DNA of 64,000 nt. Origin: Nitrosomonas marina (GTDB lineage Bacteria; Pseudomonadota; Gammaproteobacteria; Burkholderiales; Nitrosomonadaceae). The translations under genes were made by a program, and so were the position numbers. The DNA lies in contig NZ_FOCP01000012.1 of the NCBI RefSeq assembly GCF_900110145.1, positions 40,250 through 104,249 on the forward strand, read 5' to 3'. Shown here in pieces: positions 26,556 through 36,158 of the stretch. The first letter of the stretch is position 1. Each line of letters begins with the position of its first letter. The notes under the pieces were generated by a model. It saw only the letters and a program-made list of their open reading frames with translations, made no database searches and was not told where the DNA came from.

Positions 26556-26900
26556 TTAAACCGTGAATGAAGAACCACATCCGCAAGTACTGGAAGCTCC
26601 TGGGTTCTTGATGACGAACTGGGCACCTTTTATATTTTCCTGGTAATCAATCTCAGCCCCGATCAGATACTGGAAACTCATGGAATCAACTAACAATTGC
26701 ACGCCGTTTTTTTCCATGACCATGTCATCTTCATTGACCGTTTCGTCAAATGTAAATCCATACTGAAATCCCGAGCAGCCACCACCACTGACAAAGACTC
26801 TTAATTTAAGCGCTTCATTACCTTCCTCTGTTATTAGCTGCTTGACTTTGTTTGCCGCGTTCTCGGTAAACAGAATCGGTGTATTTTCGGTATTGGACAT
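26556..26900 (-). CDS. erpA: Iron-sulfur cluster insertion protein ErpA
   Basis: 114 residues. A-type carrier with the three ligand cysteines in [12 protein letters not shown] and STCGCGSSF at the C-terminus. ErpA passes Fe-S clusters to apo-enzymes such as IspG/IspH. A longer frame starts at 26966, but the internal ATG at 26900 gives the standard ErpA N-terminus and length. It is the last gene of a leftward run argC, DUF6776-like, bactofilin, erpA. Confidence 0.93.
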   Translation of the reverse strand: MSNTENTPILFTENAANKVKQLITEEGNEALKLRVFVSGGGCSGFQYGFTFDETVNEDDMVMEKNGVQLLVDSMSFQYLIGAEIDYQENIKGAQFVIKNPGASSTCGCGSSFTV

Positions 26901-26988
26901 ACCTGCTTCAGTTATCATTTTTTTAACAAACCAGTTGTTTTGTTGAACAAACCGTTGAGAATACAACGCCTTTTCATTACCGCTGTTT

Positions 26989-27399
26989 TCATTCGGGTGC
27001 AGCCGGTATTAATGAGACCAATTTCTCGGACTGAAGTTTATCCTGATGAATCATTTTCCCATCAACAGAGGCGCCCAGCTTGACTTCAATTGAACCGTAA
27101 TACACATCGCCATGAATTTGTGCATTTTCTTGCAGTTCCAGATATTTGGAAGCATGAATAGGCCCCTTCACCGTACCATTAATGATCACATTGGCGACCT
27201 GTATCTTCCCTTCAATATAACCCGCGTTACTGAGTATTAATGTGTGCTGGTCACCATCTTCAGCGATGATATTACCATTGATATTCCCATCGACACGCAA
27301 CCCGCCGCTAAAACAGACATCACCGGTAATACGAGTTTGAGCGCCAATCAATGTGTCTATATGGCTGTGAAGTTTGGCTTTCTTTTTTTTCCCAAACAT
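26989..27399 (-). CDS. Bactofilin (polymer-forming cytoskeletal protein)
   Basis: 136 residues. A short basic N-terminus (MFGKKKKAK) leads into the glycine- and hydrophobic-rich right-handed beta-helix of bactofilins, with the lines [34 protein letters not shown] and [20 protein letters not shown]. Bactofilins polymerise without nucleotide and act as scaffolds for cell shape and polarity. An excellent AAGGAGAAGATC site precedes the ATG. It is 14 bases downstream of the DUF6776-like gene. Confidence 0.92.
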   Translation of the reverse strand: MFGKKKKAKLHSHIDTLIGAQTRITGDVCFSGGLRVDGNINGNIIAEDGDQHTLILSNAGYIEGKIQVANVIINGTVKGPIHASKYLELQENAQIHGDVYYGSIEVKLGASVDGKMIHQDKLQSEKLVSLIPAAPE

Positions 27400-27413
27400 G
27401 ATCTTCTCCTTTA

Positions 27414-28160
27414 CTACGAAGGTTCTGCAGTTTGTGTCAATTTGACCTGCGAATCCCCCTGTTCAAAAACCTGTACTTTCATGCTTTCTACAATTGCGTC
27501 GGGCGGTATTTTGAACGATTCTTCAATTCTATGATAAAACTTAAAACTGATAGCGAAGTTTTTTTCTGCTTTTTTATTAGTCAACAGCACAGTTTTTCGT
27601 TGGTCATTCTGCTGGAGATTCACAAAAAATTTCAGGCTTCCATTAAAATCTTTTGGCCGCTGCCCACCTTGCACCATGGAAACAGAATATCGGTATACGC
27701 CTGGCTGAGCATCTTTCTTCAGATTGAATTGATGTATTGAAACACCATTATCAATCTTTGTGTTACCCGTCATTACATGCTCGAAAAAATCAAGTTCTTC
27801 CTTCAATCTGTTGTTTTCTTTACTTAATGAACGTGTCTGCCTGGCAAGATCCTCATTGGTTCTCTGAACAATCTGAAACTGCCTTGTCAATTCGGCCAGT
27901 TGTGTACATAGCTCCGTCCGTTTCTTTTGCAAACAGGTCGCCACATGATAAGGCTCACTCAATGTTGCCAATGATGCAGCATCCACTGCCCCTGCTGTCC
28001 TTTTTCCTGCCTCATACATACCCCAGGAAAGCATTGCCAGCAGCAAGCTGATCAAAAAGACAACCAACAAACGGGTCTTCCAGGAAACATATGAGCGTAT
28101 GATTACTCGTTCAGGCAACAATTCAGATTTTTTTTTGAACAATTTATTCCCCTTCGGCAC
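27414..28160 (-). CDS. DUF6776-like membrane protein with coiled coil
   Basis: 248 residues. A basic cytoplasmic tail, one membrane helix (about residues 31-50), then a coiled coil (about 80-130; QLAELTRQFQIVQRTNEDL) and a beta-rich C-terminal domain. This layout fits the DUF6776 proteins found next to bactofilin and argC in beta-proteobacteria; the function is unknown. The start is GTG and its ribosome binding site is not clear. The topology suggests a periplasmic C-terminal domain and possibly a role in cell envelope organisation with bactofilin, which is inference from neighbourhood. Confidence 0.75.
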   Translation of the reverse strand: MPKGNKLFKKKSELLPERVIIRSYVSWKTRLLVVFLISLLLAMLSWGMYEAGKRTAGAVDAASLATLSEPYHVATCLQKKRTELCTQLAELTRQFQIVQRTNEDLARQTRSLSKENNRLKEELDFFEHVMTGNTKIDNGVSIHQFNLKKDAQPGVYRYSVSMVQGGQRPKDFNGSLKFFVNLQQNDQRKTVLLTNKKAEKNFAISFKFYHRIEESFKIPPDAIVESMKVQVFEQGDSQVKLTQTAEPS

Positions 28161-28183
28161 CTGATAGCCAATCAGACAATCGG

Positions 28184-29218
28184 CTAAGGTATCAAAGGAA
28201 TCTGACTGATACCAAGCGTTTCAGGAAAGCCAAACATAATATTCATATTCTGCACAGCCTGTCCCGCAGCGCCCTTTACCAGATTATCAGTAACCGATAG
28301 AATTACAACGGTATCACTATTTTGCGGTCTATGCACAGCAATTCGACAAATATTCGAACCACGAACTGTACGCGTCTCGGGGTGTTTTCCTGCTGGCAAT
28401 ACATCTACAAATGCTTCTGTTGCAAAACGCTCCTCATAAATTGCCTGCAAATCGATATTGCGCTTTTTAGTCAACCGGGCATACAGAGTAGCATGAATGC
28501 CCCGTATCATTGGCACCAGATGCGGTACAAATGTAAGCCCGACTGGTTTGCCGGCAATTTTGGTCAATCCTTGCCTGATTTCGGGATGATGTCTGTGGCC
28601 CGGTACTCCATATGCTTTGAAATTATCTGAAGCCTCTGCCATCAATGTATGTACTTCTGCTTTTCTACCCGCACCGGACACACCTGATTTTACGTCGGCA
28701 ATCAAATGATTTGCATCAACAATACCCATCTCAATAACGGGCAAAAACCCCAACTGCACCGCTGTAGGATAGCAACCAGGATTGGCAACCAGACACGCAC
28801 TTTTAATTTCTGCACGATTCATTTCCGGCAAACCGTAAACAGCACGCGCCACCAGTTCGGGGCATGCATGTTGCATGCCGTACCATTTCTCCCATTCTGC
28901 AGTATCTTTTATGCGAAAATCAGCAGCCAGATCAATTATTTTCACACCCGCCTCTAACAATGCTTGAGCTTGTTGCATGGCGATCCCGTTGGGCGTTGCG
29001 AAGAAGACCAGGTCACATTGATCAAGTGCAGACGCTGATGGATCGCTGAATTTCAGATCAATACGCCCCCTTAAACTGGCGAACAATTCCGCCACATCCA
29101 TACCCGATTCATTGCGCGATGTAATGGTTGTAATTTTAACTTCAGGATGTTGTATCAGAATACGCAGCAACTCTACGCCTGTATAACCTGTCCCACCTAC
29201 AATACCAACTTTAATCAT
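28184..29218 (-). CDS. argC: N-acetyl-gamma-glutamyl-phosphate reductase
   Basis: 344 residues. Seen: the NADP-binding [17 protein letters not shown] start, the catalytic cysteine in [10 protein letters not shown] (about residue 148), the [17 protein letters not shown] segment, and the histidine of [11 protein letters not shown]. It catalyses the third step of arginine synthesis in the cytoplasm. It follows rpsI after a strong terminator, so it should have its own promoter. Confidence 0.95.
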   Translation of the reverse strand: MIKVGIVGGTGYTGVELLRILIQHPEVKITTITSRNESGMDVAELFASLRGRIDLKFSDPSASALDQCDLVFFATPNGIAMQQAQALLEAGVKIIDLAADFRIKDTAEWEKWYGMQHACPELVARAVYGLPEMNRAEIKSACLVANPGCYPTAVQLGFLPVIEMGIVDANHLIADVKSGVSGAGRKAEVHTLMAEASDNFKAYGVPGHRHHPEIRQGLTKIAGKPVGLTFVPHLVPMIRGIHATLYARLTKKRNIDLQAIYEERFATEAFVDVLPAGKHPETRTVRGSNICRIAVHRPQNSDTVVILSVTDNLVKGAAGQAVQNMNIMFGFPETLGISQIPLIP

Positions 29219-29264
29219 ATGATTTCATGATACAAAATTTATATTATCCAGCACATATATGATT

Positions 29265-29298
29265 GAAAACAAAAAAGCCGCCATAAAACGGCGGCTTT
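29265..29298 (-). terminator. Intrinsic terminator of the rplM-rpsI operon
   Basis: Stem 29274-29282 with 29290-29298 (AAAGCCGCC/GGCGGCTTT), 7-base loop, followed leftward by further T residues. It lies about 25 bases past the rpsI stop. Confidence 0.88.
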
Positions 29299-29321
29299 GT
29301 GCATTCAAATGAAGCAAAATC

Positions 29322-29714
29322 TCAGCGTTTGGAAAATTGCTTGCGCCGCCTCGCTTTACGCAAACCAACCTTTTTTCTCTCAACTTCACGTGCATCACGC
29401 GTAACCAGTCCGGCCTTGCTCAATATCGGTTTCAGCTCAGCGTCATAGTCAATTAATGCGCGGGTGATACCATGCCTCACTGCCCCAGCTTGCCCTGATT
29501 CACCGCCACCACGTATATTCACCATGATATCAAATGTTGTCAGATGTTCTGTAAGCTCCAGCGGCTGTTTAACAACCATTTGACCCGTTTCCCGCGAAAA
29601 ATATTCATCGACAGGTTTGTTGTTTACAATAATCGAACCTGTGCCCGGTTTTATATAAACCCGCGCTACGGCGCTTTTACGTCGGCCGGTTCCGTAATTA
29701 AACTGTGTTGTCAT
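29322..29714 (-). CDS. rpsI: 30S ribosomal protein S9
   Basis: 130 residues, full length. Recognised by [15 protein letters not shown] at the N-terminus, [19 protein letters not shown] in the middle and the basic C-terminal [17 protein letters not shown] tail that reaches the ribosomal P site. It follows rplM by 6 bases, the usual bacterial pairing. Confidence 0.97.
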   Translation of the reverse strand: MTTQFNYGTGRRKSAVARVYIKPGTGSIIVNNKPVDEYFSRETGQMVVKQPLELTEHLTTFDIMVNIRGGGESGQAGAVRHGITRALIDYDAELKPILSKAGLVTRDAREVERKKVGLRKARRRKQFSKR

Positions 29715-29720
29715 ATTTAA

Positions 29721-30155
29721 TTATGCCCTGATTTCAAGGGGTTGAGGTTGTTGCGCCGCATGCGGATGTGCATCGCCTGCATACAGTTTGAGCTTTTTAA
29801 TCATGGCATATCCCAATGGACCCTTGGGTAGCATGCCCTTGACTGCTTTCTCGAGCGGTCTACCGGGAAAACGGGTGTGCATCTTCCTGAAGTTTGTTTC
29901 ATATAATCCACCCGGATAACCTGTATGCCTGTAATATTTTTTATCATCCGCTTTATTACCGGTTATACGTAATTTATCGACATTTATGACGACTATATAA
30001 TCGCCTGTATCAACATGAGGCGTATAAATGGCCTTATGCTTGCCACGCAAGCGGTGCGCTATTGCAGAAGCAAGGCGACCCAATACTTTATCAGTAGCAT
30101 CGATAACATACCAGTCATGTTTTACTTCGTGTGCTTTGGCTGAGAATGTTTTCAC
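29721..30155 (-). CDS. rplM: 50S ribosomal protein L13
   Basis: 144 residues. Recognised by [36 protein letters not shown] and the [18 protein letters not shown] segment. The frame is open to 30221, but the family start is the GTG at 30155 ([11 protein letters not shown]), with an AGGA 11 bases upstream. First gene of the rplM-rpsI operon. Confidence 0.96.
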   Translation of the reverse strand: MKTFSAKAHEVKHDWYVIDATDKVLGRLASAIAHRLRGKHKAIYTPHVDTGDYIVVINVDKLRITGNKADDKKYYRHTGYPGGLYETNFRKMHTRFPGRPLEKAVKGMLPKGPLGYAMIKKLKLYAGDAHPHAAQQPQPLEIRA

Positions 30156-30345
30156 GAAAAAATCTATCCTGCAAATTCTAAAAGAGGCGGTGATTTTATT
30201 CGACACAACCCCAAAAGTCAATCAAAACAACTTTTGGAAAACGCGAAGTTTAAATAAATTTTTAAACAATCAAAGTTATAATTATTGGGATTAATCAAAT
30301 ATATTAAGACTAAAGACCATGCAATGATTAAGCGGTTTTTTCAGC

Positions 30346-30404
30346 GTAGTTGCGAGTTGCGGCATGTTCCGCCTACTGCAAAGACTATTGCAGCCGGCAA
30401 CTAC
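30346..30404. promoter_or_regulatory. Possible three-way-junction RNA element upstream of glnS
   Basis: The sequence can fold with an 8-bp closing stem (30346-30353 with 30397-30404), an inner 4-bp stem (30359-30362 with 30369-30372) and a 6-bp stem (30376-30381 with 30388-30393), each inner stem having a 6-base loop. It lies 57 bases before the glnS start, so it could be part of the glnS leader. No T-run follows and no known riboswitch or T-box consensus was recognised. The fold was drawn by eye and its energy was not computed. Confidence 0.35.
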
Positions 30405-30461
30405 TAAAATTCAATGCCATCAACATAAATCACATTCAAAAAAACAAGCGCTTTATTTTTT

Positions 30462-32156
30462 ATGAAAAATCCATCCTCAAAAGAATCGACAGCTTCCAAT
30501 TTTATTCGCAGTATCATTAATGAAGACAATAGAACCGGTAAATGGCAAGGTAGAGTAGAGACCCGATTTCCGCCAGAGCCAAACGGTTATCTGCATATCG
30601 GACACGCAAAGAGTATTTGTCTGAACTTTGGTATTGCCAAAGAATTTAATGGCGTCTGTCATTTGCGCTTTGATGATACCAATCCGGAAAAAGAGGCACA
30701 GGAATTCGTCGATGCTATCTGCGACAATGTACGCTGGCTGGGTTTTGACTGGGGCGAGCATCTGCACTTTTCTTCAGATTATTTTGATCAGTTATATGCA
30801 TTTGCAGAGTATTTGATTGCAGCGGGCAAAGCTTATATCGACAGTCAATCTGCCGACGAAATACGTGAAAGACGCGGCACGCTAACCACCCCGGGGGTGC
30901 ATAGCCCTTTCCGTGATCGTTCTGTGATGGAGAACATGGATTTATTTCGTCGCATGAAAGCAGGTGAGTTCGCAGAGGGCACCCATGTATTGCGCGCCAA
31001 AATCGATATGTCATCACCGAATATCAATATGCGCGATCCGGTTATTTACCGTATCCGCTATGCACATCATCAGCGTACCGGAGACAAATGGTGCATTTAT
31101 CCCATGTATGATTACACGCATTGTATTTCCGATGCGATTGAAAATATAACACACTCATTGTGCACGCTCGAATTTGAGGATCACCGCCCCCTTTATGACT
31201 GGGTGCTGGATCAACTACAAGAACATTTACCCTGTCATCCGCAACAAATTGAATTCGCACGCCTCAATCTAACCTACACTGTGATGAGCAAACGAAAACT
31301 CATTGAGCTGGTTGAACAAAAACTTGTCGACGGCTGGGATGATCCGCGTCTTAGCACATTAGCTGGCGTGCGTCGTCGGGGTTATACGCCACTATCAATT
31401 CAGAAATTTGCCGAACGCATCGGCGTAAGCAAGGCAGATTCCTGGATCGATATGGGCGTACTGGAAGATTGTCTGCGTGAAGACCTGAATGAACATGCGC
31501 CACGCCGTATTGCAATCCTGAAACCCTTGAAACTGATAATCGACAATTATCCAGAAAATCAGGAAGAAGATTGCTTTGCGCCCAATCATCCACAAAAACC
31601 CGAATGGGGAAAACGAACTATACCGTTTGCCAAAGTCGTGTATATAGAACAGGATGATTTTATGGAAGAACCCGTTAAAGGTTTTTTTCGGCTCAAACCC
31701 GACGGGGAAGTTCGTCTTCGCTATGCTTACATCATAAAATTCGAGCGCATTGAAAAAAATGCACAAGGAGAAATCGCGGCAATCCACTGCACTTACGATC
31801 CCGAGACCAAAAGCGGTACAGATGGCGCTACGAAGCGTAAAGTAAAGGGAAATATACACTGGCTGGCCGCCAATCACGCCAAGACCGTGGAAATCCGACT
31901 TTTTGACCGTTTGTTCAACGATCCCTATCCTGACAGCGGCGACAAGGACTACAAAAACGCCCTTAACCCGTATTCAAAAATGACTATCCATGCTCTTGTA
32001 GAGTCGGCGATATTGGAAGCAGAGCCGGAACAGTGTTTTCAGTTCGAGCGCAATGGTTACTTTATCGCAGACTGTATCGACAGCCGTCCCGGCAAACCTG
32101 TATTCAACAGGTCGGTCACATTACGGGACTCCTGGGGAAAAACTGCGGGCACATGA
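30462..32156 (+). CDS. glnS: Glutaminyl-tRNA synthetase
   Basis: 564 residues, typical GlnRS length. Class I motifs: PPEPNGYLHIGHAKS (HIGH) near residue 38 and VMSKRKL (KMSKS equivalent) near 272, then the two-part anticodon-binding beta-barrel domain ending with VFNRSVTLRDSW. The QDDFMEEP and YDPETKSGT segments are specific to GlnRS rather than GluRS. Presence of GlnRS means direct charging of tRNA-Gln. Confidence 0.96.
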   Translation: MKNPSSKESTASNFIRSIINEDNRTGKWQGRVETRFPPEPNGYLHIGHAKSICLNFGIAKEFNGVCHLRFDDTNPEKEAQEFVDAICDNVRWLGFDWGEHLHFSSDYFDQLYAFAEYLIAAGKAYIDSQSADEIRERRGTLTTPGVHSPFRDRSVMENMDLFRRMKAGEFAEGTHVLRAKIDMSSPNINMRDPVIYRIRYAHHQRTGDKWCIYPMYDYTHCISDAIENITHSLCTLEFEDHRPLYDWVLDQLQEHLPCHPQQIEFARLNLTYTVMSKRKLIELVEQKLVDGWDDPRLSTLAGVRRRGYTPLSIQKFAERIGVSKADSWIDMGVLEDCLREDLNEHAPRRIAILKPLKLIIDNYPENQEEDCFAPNHPQKPEWGKRTIPFAKVVYIEQDDFMEEPVKGFFRLKPDGEVRLRYAYIIKFERIEKNAQGEIAAIHCTYDPETKSGTDGATKRKVKGNIHWLAANHAKTVEIRLFDRLFNDPYPDSGDKDYKNALNPYSKMTIHALVESAILEAEPEQCFQFERNGYFIADCIDSRPGKPVFNRSVTLRDSWGKTAGT

Positions 32157-32248
32157 ATGGCAGTCTTTGCGCACCGTTTACAATAATCTTTTTCTTTTGA
32201 GCATGACATGCTTCATTAGAACAAAATGATGTATTTGACAGATGATAG

Positions 32249-32428
32249 CTAGACCAGCTGGACGAGCAACATAACAAATAACACAATCACCAGTATAGGC
32301 ACCACAAAGCCCATCCAGTCAGCCGATGAGCCTTTAGGGCTATTTTCCATCATATGGCGCGCTCTTGGAAATAAATACACAATGAACATGATCAAAGCCA
32401 GCGCAGCAACTATTTTCATCCAGTCCAT
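32249..32428 (-). CDS. Small two-helix membrane protein
   Basis: 59 residues with two hydrophobic segments (about 6-20 and 39-58) separated by a short polar loop (RARHMMENSPKGSSADW). An AAAGTGA stretch precedes the ATG at a workable spacing. It lies between glnS (convergent) and the BI-1 gene. No family was assigned; it resembles short uncharacterised inner-membrane proteins. Confidence 0.6.
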   Translation of the reverse strand: MDWMKIVAALALIMFIVYLFPRARHMMENSPKGSSADWMGFVVPILVIVLFVMLLVQLV

Positions 32429-32470
32429 AAGAATATCACTTTCTACTGTGTTTTAAACAATTATTCGACC

Positions 32471-32499
32471 AAAAACAAAACCCCGGCTTGCCGGGGTTT
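32471..32499. terminator. Intrinsic terminator of the BI-1 gene, possibly bidirectional
   Basis: A stem of AAACCCCGGC (32478-32487) with GCCGGGGTTT (32490-32499) and a very short loop. Leftward it continues into TTTTGTTTTT, so it terminates the minus-strand BI-1 gene, whose stop is at 32526. Confidence 0.85.
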
Positions 32500-32525
32500 C
32501 TTCTATTAATCAGTGTATTTGATAA

Positions 32526-33203
32526 TTAATCATCACCGCCCATAATGCCCAGAATCTGCAGCAGGCTGATAAAGATATTAAAAATCGTCATATACAATCC
32601 AATTGTCGCCAGAATATAATTCGTTTCACCACCATGAATAATTCGGCTGGTATCGTGCAGAATAAATCCGCTCATCAACATGATTACAACCGCTGATATC
32701 ATTAGCGACATGGCGGGAATAGCCAGAAAAATATTCGCTACTGCAGCGACCAGCACCAACAAAAAACCAACCATCAAGAAACCACCGAGGAAGCTGAAAT
32801 CTTTACGTGTTGCCAGTACATATGCTGACAGACCCATAAAGATCACCCCCGTCCCGCCCAGCGACAGCATAATTATATTGCTGCCATTAGGCACTGATGC
32901 ATACATACTTAGTATTGGTCCCAGCCCAAATCCCAATAGACCGGTAATCAGGAAAACTATACCAATGCCAGCTGTTGAGTGCGCAAAACGCGGCAACACG
33001 AACATGGCAATGACCATACCGCCAATCACGGATATTAAATAAGTCATCGGCGGCATATTCATCATCATTGAAATAGATGCCGTCAACCCACTGAACAGCA
33101 ATGTCATTGCTAATAACAAATAGGTATTACGCAGTACCTTGTTTATTTCAATTGCTTGCTTTGTTCGCGAACTTCTGCCGATAGTCGAGTAATTTTGATC
33201 CAT
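32526..33203 (-). CDS. Bax inhibitor-1 (BI-1/YccA) family membrane protein
   Basis: 225 residues with seven membrane helices and the family's features: a basic N-terminal tail followed by VLRNTYLLLAMTLLFSG, and the C-terminal FILHDTSRIIHGGETNYI segment with the conserved aspartate. Bacterial members include YccA, a modulator of FtsH, and calcium-leak channels. It stands alone with its own terminator. Confidence 0.92.
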   Translation of the reverse strand: MDQNYSTIGRSSRTKQAIEINKVLRNTYLLLAMTLLFSGLTASISMMMNMPPMTYLISVIGGMVIAMFVLPRFAHSTAGIGIVFLITGLLGFGLGPILSMYASVPNGSNIIMLSLGGTGVIFMGLSAYVLATRKDFSFLGGFLMVGFLLVLVAAVANIFLAIPAMSLMISAVVIMLMSGFILHDTSRIIHGGETNYILATIGLYMTIFNIFISLLQILGIMGGDD

Positions 33204-33401
33204 TATTAAACAACCTCCTCTTGAGAATTAAATATCAGACAAATCTGCCAGATTAATAAGACATACTACCATCTTCTTAAGTTCAAGCATATCACACAAA
33301 ACCATTCTGCCAACAGGCCTATTAGTGCGTGTATTACAAAAATACCAAACCTTCAAATCATCGGCACAGATCGAGCTGTGATATCTCGATTAAAACGTAT
33401 T

Positions 33402-33827
33402 TTACTTTTGAGTCCACCGTCCGCCGGCCTGATACCACCAGCCGGATCTTGCCAAATTTATCCAACGTTCACCAAATGTTGATCGTATTTTCGATTCCCA
33501 TTCAGGATGATTGTTTGCGCGTGCAATTTCACGGTACAACGCATTTCTATCCTGATTCTCGGCTGAAACCAGCGAATTGACATGCTGACGTTTGGCCAAA
33601 GAAACCGCATTCGCATTACGCACCATGACCATACCATCCTGAGTTAAACCGACAGCCCCGCTGTTGTAATACTCCACAAGCTCAGAATGCCGACTTTGCA
33701 TCCGCTGTTTAATGCTGCTAATGGCCGGCGAATTGATTTCGAGATCCGCCTCTGCATAACCCAGCACCGGTATTGATGCAAACAATAAACAAAGCAGCAA
33801 CAGATAATATTTTGTGCAATTAACCAT
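33402..33827 (-). CDS. ydbL: YdbL-family (DUF1318) periplasmic protein
   Basis: 141 residues with a signal peptide (cleavage near residue 25, GYAEA). The DUF1318 domain is clear: IKQRMQSRHSELVEYYNSG, VGLTQDGMVMVRNA, AENQDRNALYREIARAN and the C-terminal GWWYQAGGRW. It completes the ydbH-ynbE-ydbL set. In E. coli, YdbL acts with the YdbH-YnbE bridge between inner and outer membranes. Confidence 0.92.
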   Translation of the reverse strand: MVNCTKYYLLLLCLLFASIPVLGYAEADLEINSPAISSIKQRMQSRHSELVEYYNSGAVGLTQDGMVMVRNANAVSLAKRQHVNSLVSAENQDRNALYREIARANNHPEWESKIRSTFGERWINLARSGWWYQAGGRWTQK

Positions 33828-33895
33828 GACTAACCTGAAAAAAGTTGACTGACTCGCGCTCTATTGCCACGACTACAATTATTCCATTTGACCCG

Positions 33896-34078
33896 TTATT
33901 CTTCTTTTTCTTTATCTTCTTCATTTTGATCACGCTCCAGTTGCCAGACCTCCTCAATGATTTTGTCTGCTGCTTTTTCAGCTGCAGCAGCAGGAAAATA
34001 AATATTGATCGTAACGCATGCTGATAACACCATCGTTACACATATGAACTGCACTGTCTGCGTTAATTTTTTTTGCAT
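33896..34078 (-). CDS. ynbE: YnbE-like outer-membrane lipoprotein
   Basis: 60 residues. Lipoprotein signal with lipobox LSAC (Cys about residue 21), then the family core VTINIYFPAAAAEKAADKIIEEVW and a very acidic, lysine-rich C-terminal tail (DQNEEDKEKEE). YnbE multimerises at the outer membrane and pairs with YdbH by beta-strand stacking. It lies 22 bases downstream of ydbH. Confidence 0.92.
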   Translation of the reverse strand: MQKKLTQTVQFICVTMVLSACVTINIYFPAAAAEKAADKIIEEVWQLERDQNEEDKEKEE

Positions 34079-34100
34079 TCTTATACTACAGTATTAAAAA

Positions 34101-36149
34101 CTATTGAATAATCGGTTCATTCTCACTGGTAATGCGCTGCAGGCGACTGATCAACTCCTGCCACCCTACTTCGCGATTATAGCCTATTACTGTAATTGCC
34201 GGGACACCTCCTCCCTGGATTAACGTATAACGCGATTCCGGTTCCGCATCAATTCCGCCCATATAGCATATATTAAGTCGTAGCTTGCAACGCCAACCGA
34301 TTTCCGCATAGCGAAATTCTTCAAAAAAACGCAAAATACTGCGCTGAATTGCGGCCACGGCTCCTTTTCCTCCCAATGCCGAGATATTCTCAATCGCCGC
34401 CTGGCTGATACGGCGGGAATAACTGCCAGAACTACTGAACAAGTGCGCATCAAAATGAACAGGAACCCAGTTGGCAAGTTCGAGATTCTGCACATCTATG
34501 TCCACCCGGCCTTCCACCTTGCCAAAGGAGAAAGTTCCGGTCAACAATTCCAGATCCAGATTTCGCATGGCTATATCAGCCATTAGATGCGGCGCCAATC
34601 CCATCGGTTCAATCAATTTAAGATTGTGCATTACGATACTGCCATCAAAAACACTGAGTTGCAGCACGCCGTTCACTGAAACAGTATTTCCATCAAAGTT
34701 GACTTCCGGTATGTAACCAGAAAGTGTGCCGTGCATAGGCTGGGTTTGCAATACATTCGTTAACGCTTCCATTGAAATCGGCGTCAACCCGCCATTAAAC
34801 TTCCAGCGCCAACCGTCTTCCGTATACTTTGCACCAAAATTCTCAAGTTTCAAATGCCCATCCAATACTGGCAAGGTAACCTGCGGCAGGAATATGTCGA
34901 ACTGATTCAACTCCAATGGCACGCGCACCTCCCCAAGAGGAATAGATAACACATGACCGCTCAGAAAACTGATATCGGCAACTGTAGCGCCTTCAAACAA
35001 CCAAGGAATGTGTGCATTGATACGGTAAAATGCAAAACGATTTCTCGCATCTACGATGCTCACCTCGTCAAAATCGATTTGTAATGACTGCACCACGCCG
35101 TCTTCCACACGCACCAACCAATCAACATCTCCTGTTAACTGTATTTCCGCAAACGCAGTATTTCGCAGAAACGGTTGTAACAACTGCTCATACAGTGCCG
35201 ACAAACGCACTCCATCGGCCTTCAATTCTAAAGTACTTAACTGTTTACTTGATAGATCGAGAATACCTGAAAAATCAAAAACTCCCAGTCCGTTTAATTT
35301 AACGGCGCTTTCCATCAGGCGTATAGTTTCGCCATCGAATATACCTTGCAAATTTAAATAGTGATCCGATCCCGCCATATAGATCGGTTGCCAAAAGACT
35401 TCGCCCTGTTGCCAATAAACATCGCTGTGCCAATGCCACCGGCTTTGATGCGGCGCGCGGTTTATACCACCTTTCAACAAAAGACTGATATTATCACCGG
35501 CATGCAATCCGCCCCGGTCGGAAAAAGCCAGTTTTTCGATTGACAAATCCATTGCGGCAGTCCTCAAATCCGCCCCATTCCCAGAAAAAGAAACATTTCC
35601 ACTTACACGACCATCGCCGGGCATGGGCACTTTTTCCTGGTCCGGAAGCCATTTGGCAATAGAGTCCAGAGAAATATCATGAATTGTTACAACACCCTGC
35701 CAAGAAATATTGTTCCACTGCAATGCGACTTCCCAGCTTTCATTTTTTGCTGGAAATCCTTTGATGGTTAATGTCTGTGCATCGAAAAAAACATGGAACG
35801 CAACCGGGAATGCGATAAATTCAGGAATCCTCACGTATCCGTCCTCGCACTGCATCGCCGTGCGCCCGTACTGGAAAGTACCGCATGATAACCGAATGTT
35901 CTTCCAGACATAATCCTGGACTTTTAACTCGCCAATCACGATTTCGATTTCACCTGCTTTATCGCCGCCACTAACAAAACGAGACAAAACAGATTTCACT
36001 TCAAAAGCCGGATGTTTAATGTCATCGAAAATCAGCGCAAGGCGGGGAAAAGCTGCTGAAGCACATAGCATCAACGCACAAGTTATTAATATCAGAGAGA
36101 TGACCGTGATCGGCCCCTTACGCAGGCTGGAAATGCTACATTGACTCAT
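34101..36149 (-). CDS. ydbH: YdbH-family AsmA-like intermembrane protein
   Basis: 682 residues. One N-terminal membrane helix (residues 13-35), then a long beta-rich domain with repeated AsmA/TamB-like lines (SGNVSFSGNG, LNGLGVFDFSGILDLSS) and the YdbH signature region near the C-terminus. YdbH, with YhdP and TamB, carries phospholipids across the periplasm in E. coli; it reaches YnbE in the outer membrane. Compared with E. coli YdbH (about 880 residues) this version is shorter. Confidence 0.85.
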   Translation of the reverse strand: MSQCSISSLRKGPITVISLILITCALMLCASAAFPRLALIFDDIKHPAFEVKSVLSRFVSGGDKAGEIEIVIGELKVQDYVWKNIRLSCGTFQYGRTAMQCEDGYVRIPEFIAFPVAFHVFFDAQTLTIKGFPAKNESWEVALQWNNISWQGVVTIHDISLDSIAKWLPDQEKVPMPGDGRVSGNVSFSGNGADLRTAAMDLSIEKLAFSDRGGLHAGDNISLLLKGGINRAPHQSRWHWHSDVYWQQGEVFWQPIYMAGSDHYLNLQGIFDGETIRLMESAVKLNGLGVFDFSGILDLSSKQLSTLELKADGVRLSALYEQLLQPFLRNTAFAEIQLTGDVDWLVRVEDGVVQSLQIDFDEVSIVDARNRFAFYRINAHIPWLFEGATVADISFLSGHVLSIPLGEVRVPLELNQFDIFLPQVTLPVLDGHLKLENFGAKYTEDGWRWKFNGGLTPISMEALTNVLQTQPMHGTLSGYIPEVNFDGNTVSVNGVLQLSVFDGSIVMHNLKLIEPMGLAPHLMADIAMRNLDLELLTGTFSFGKVEGRVDIDVQNLELANWVPVHFDAHLFSSSGSYSRRISQAAIENISALGGKGAVAAIQRSILRFFEEFRYAEIGWRCKLRLNICYMGGIDAEPESRYTLIQGGGVPAITVIGYNREVGWQELISRLQRITSENEPIIQ

Positions 36150-36158
36150 GCAATGGTT

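Noticed and set aside
30346..30404. tRNA-like remnant upstream of glnS
   Set aside because: The closing stem and two hairpins lack the tRNA arm lengths, the TTCGA loop and an anticodon-type seven-base loop.
33896..36149. ydbH-ynbE-ydbL as a novel system
   Set aside because: It matches the already described YdbH-YnbE-YdbL intermembrane bridge.
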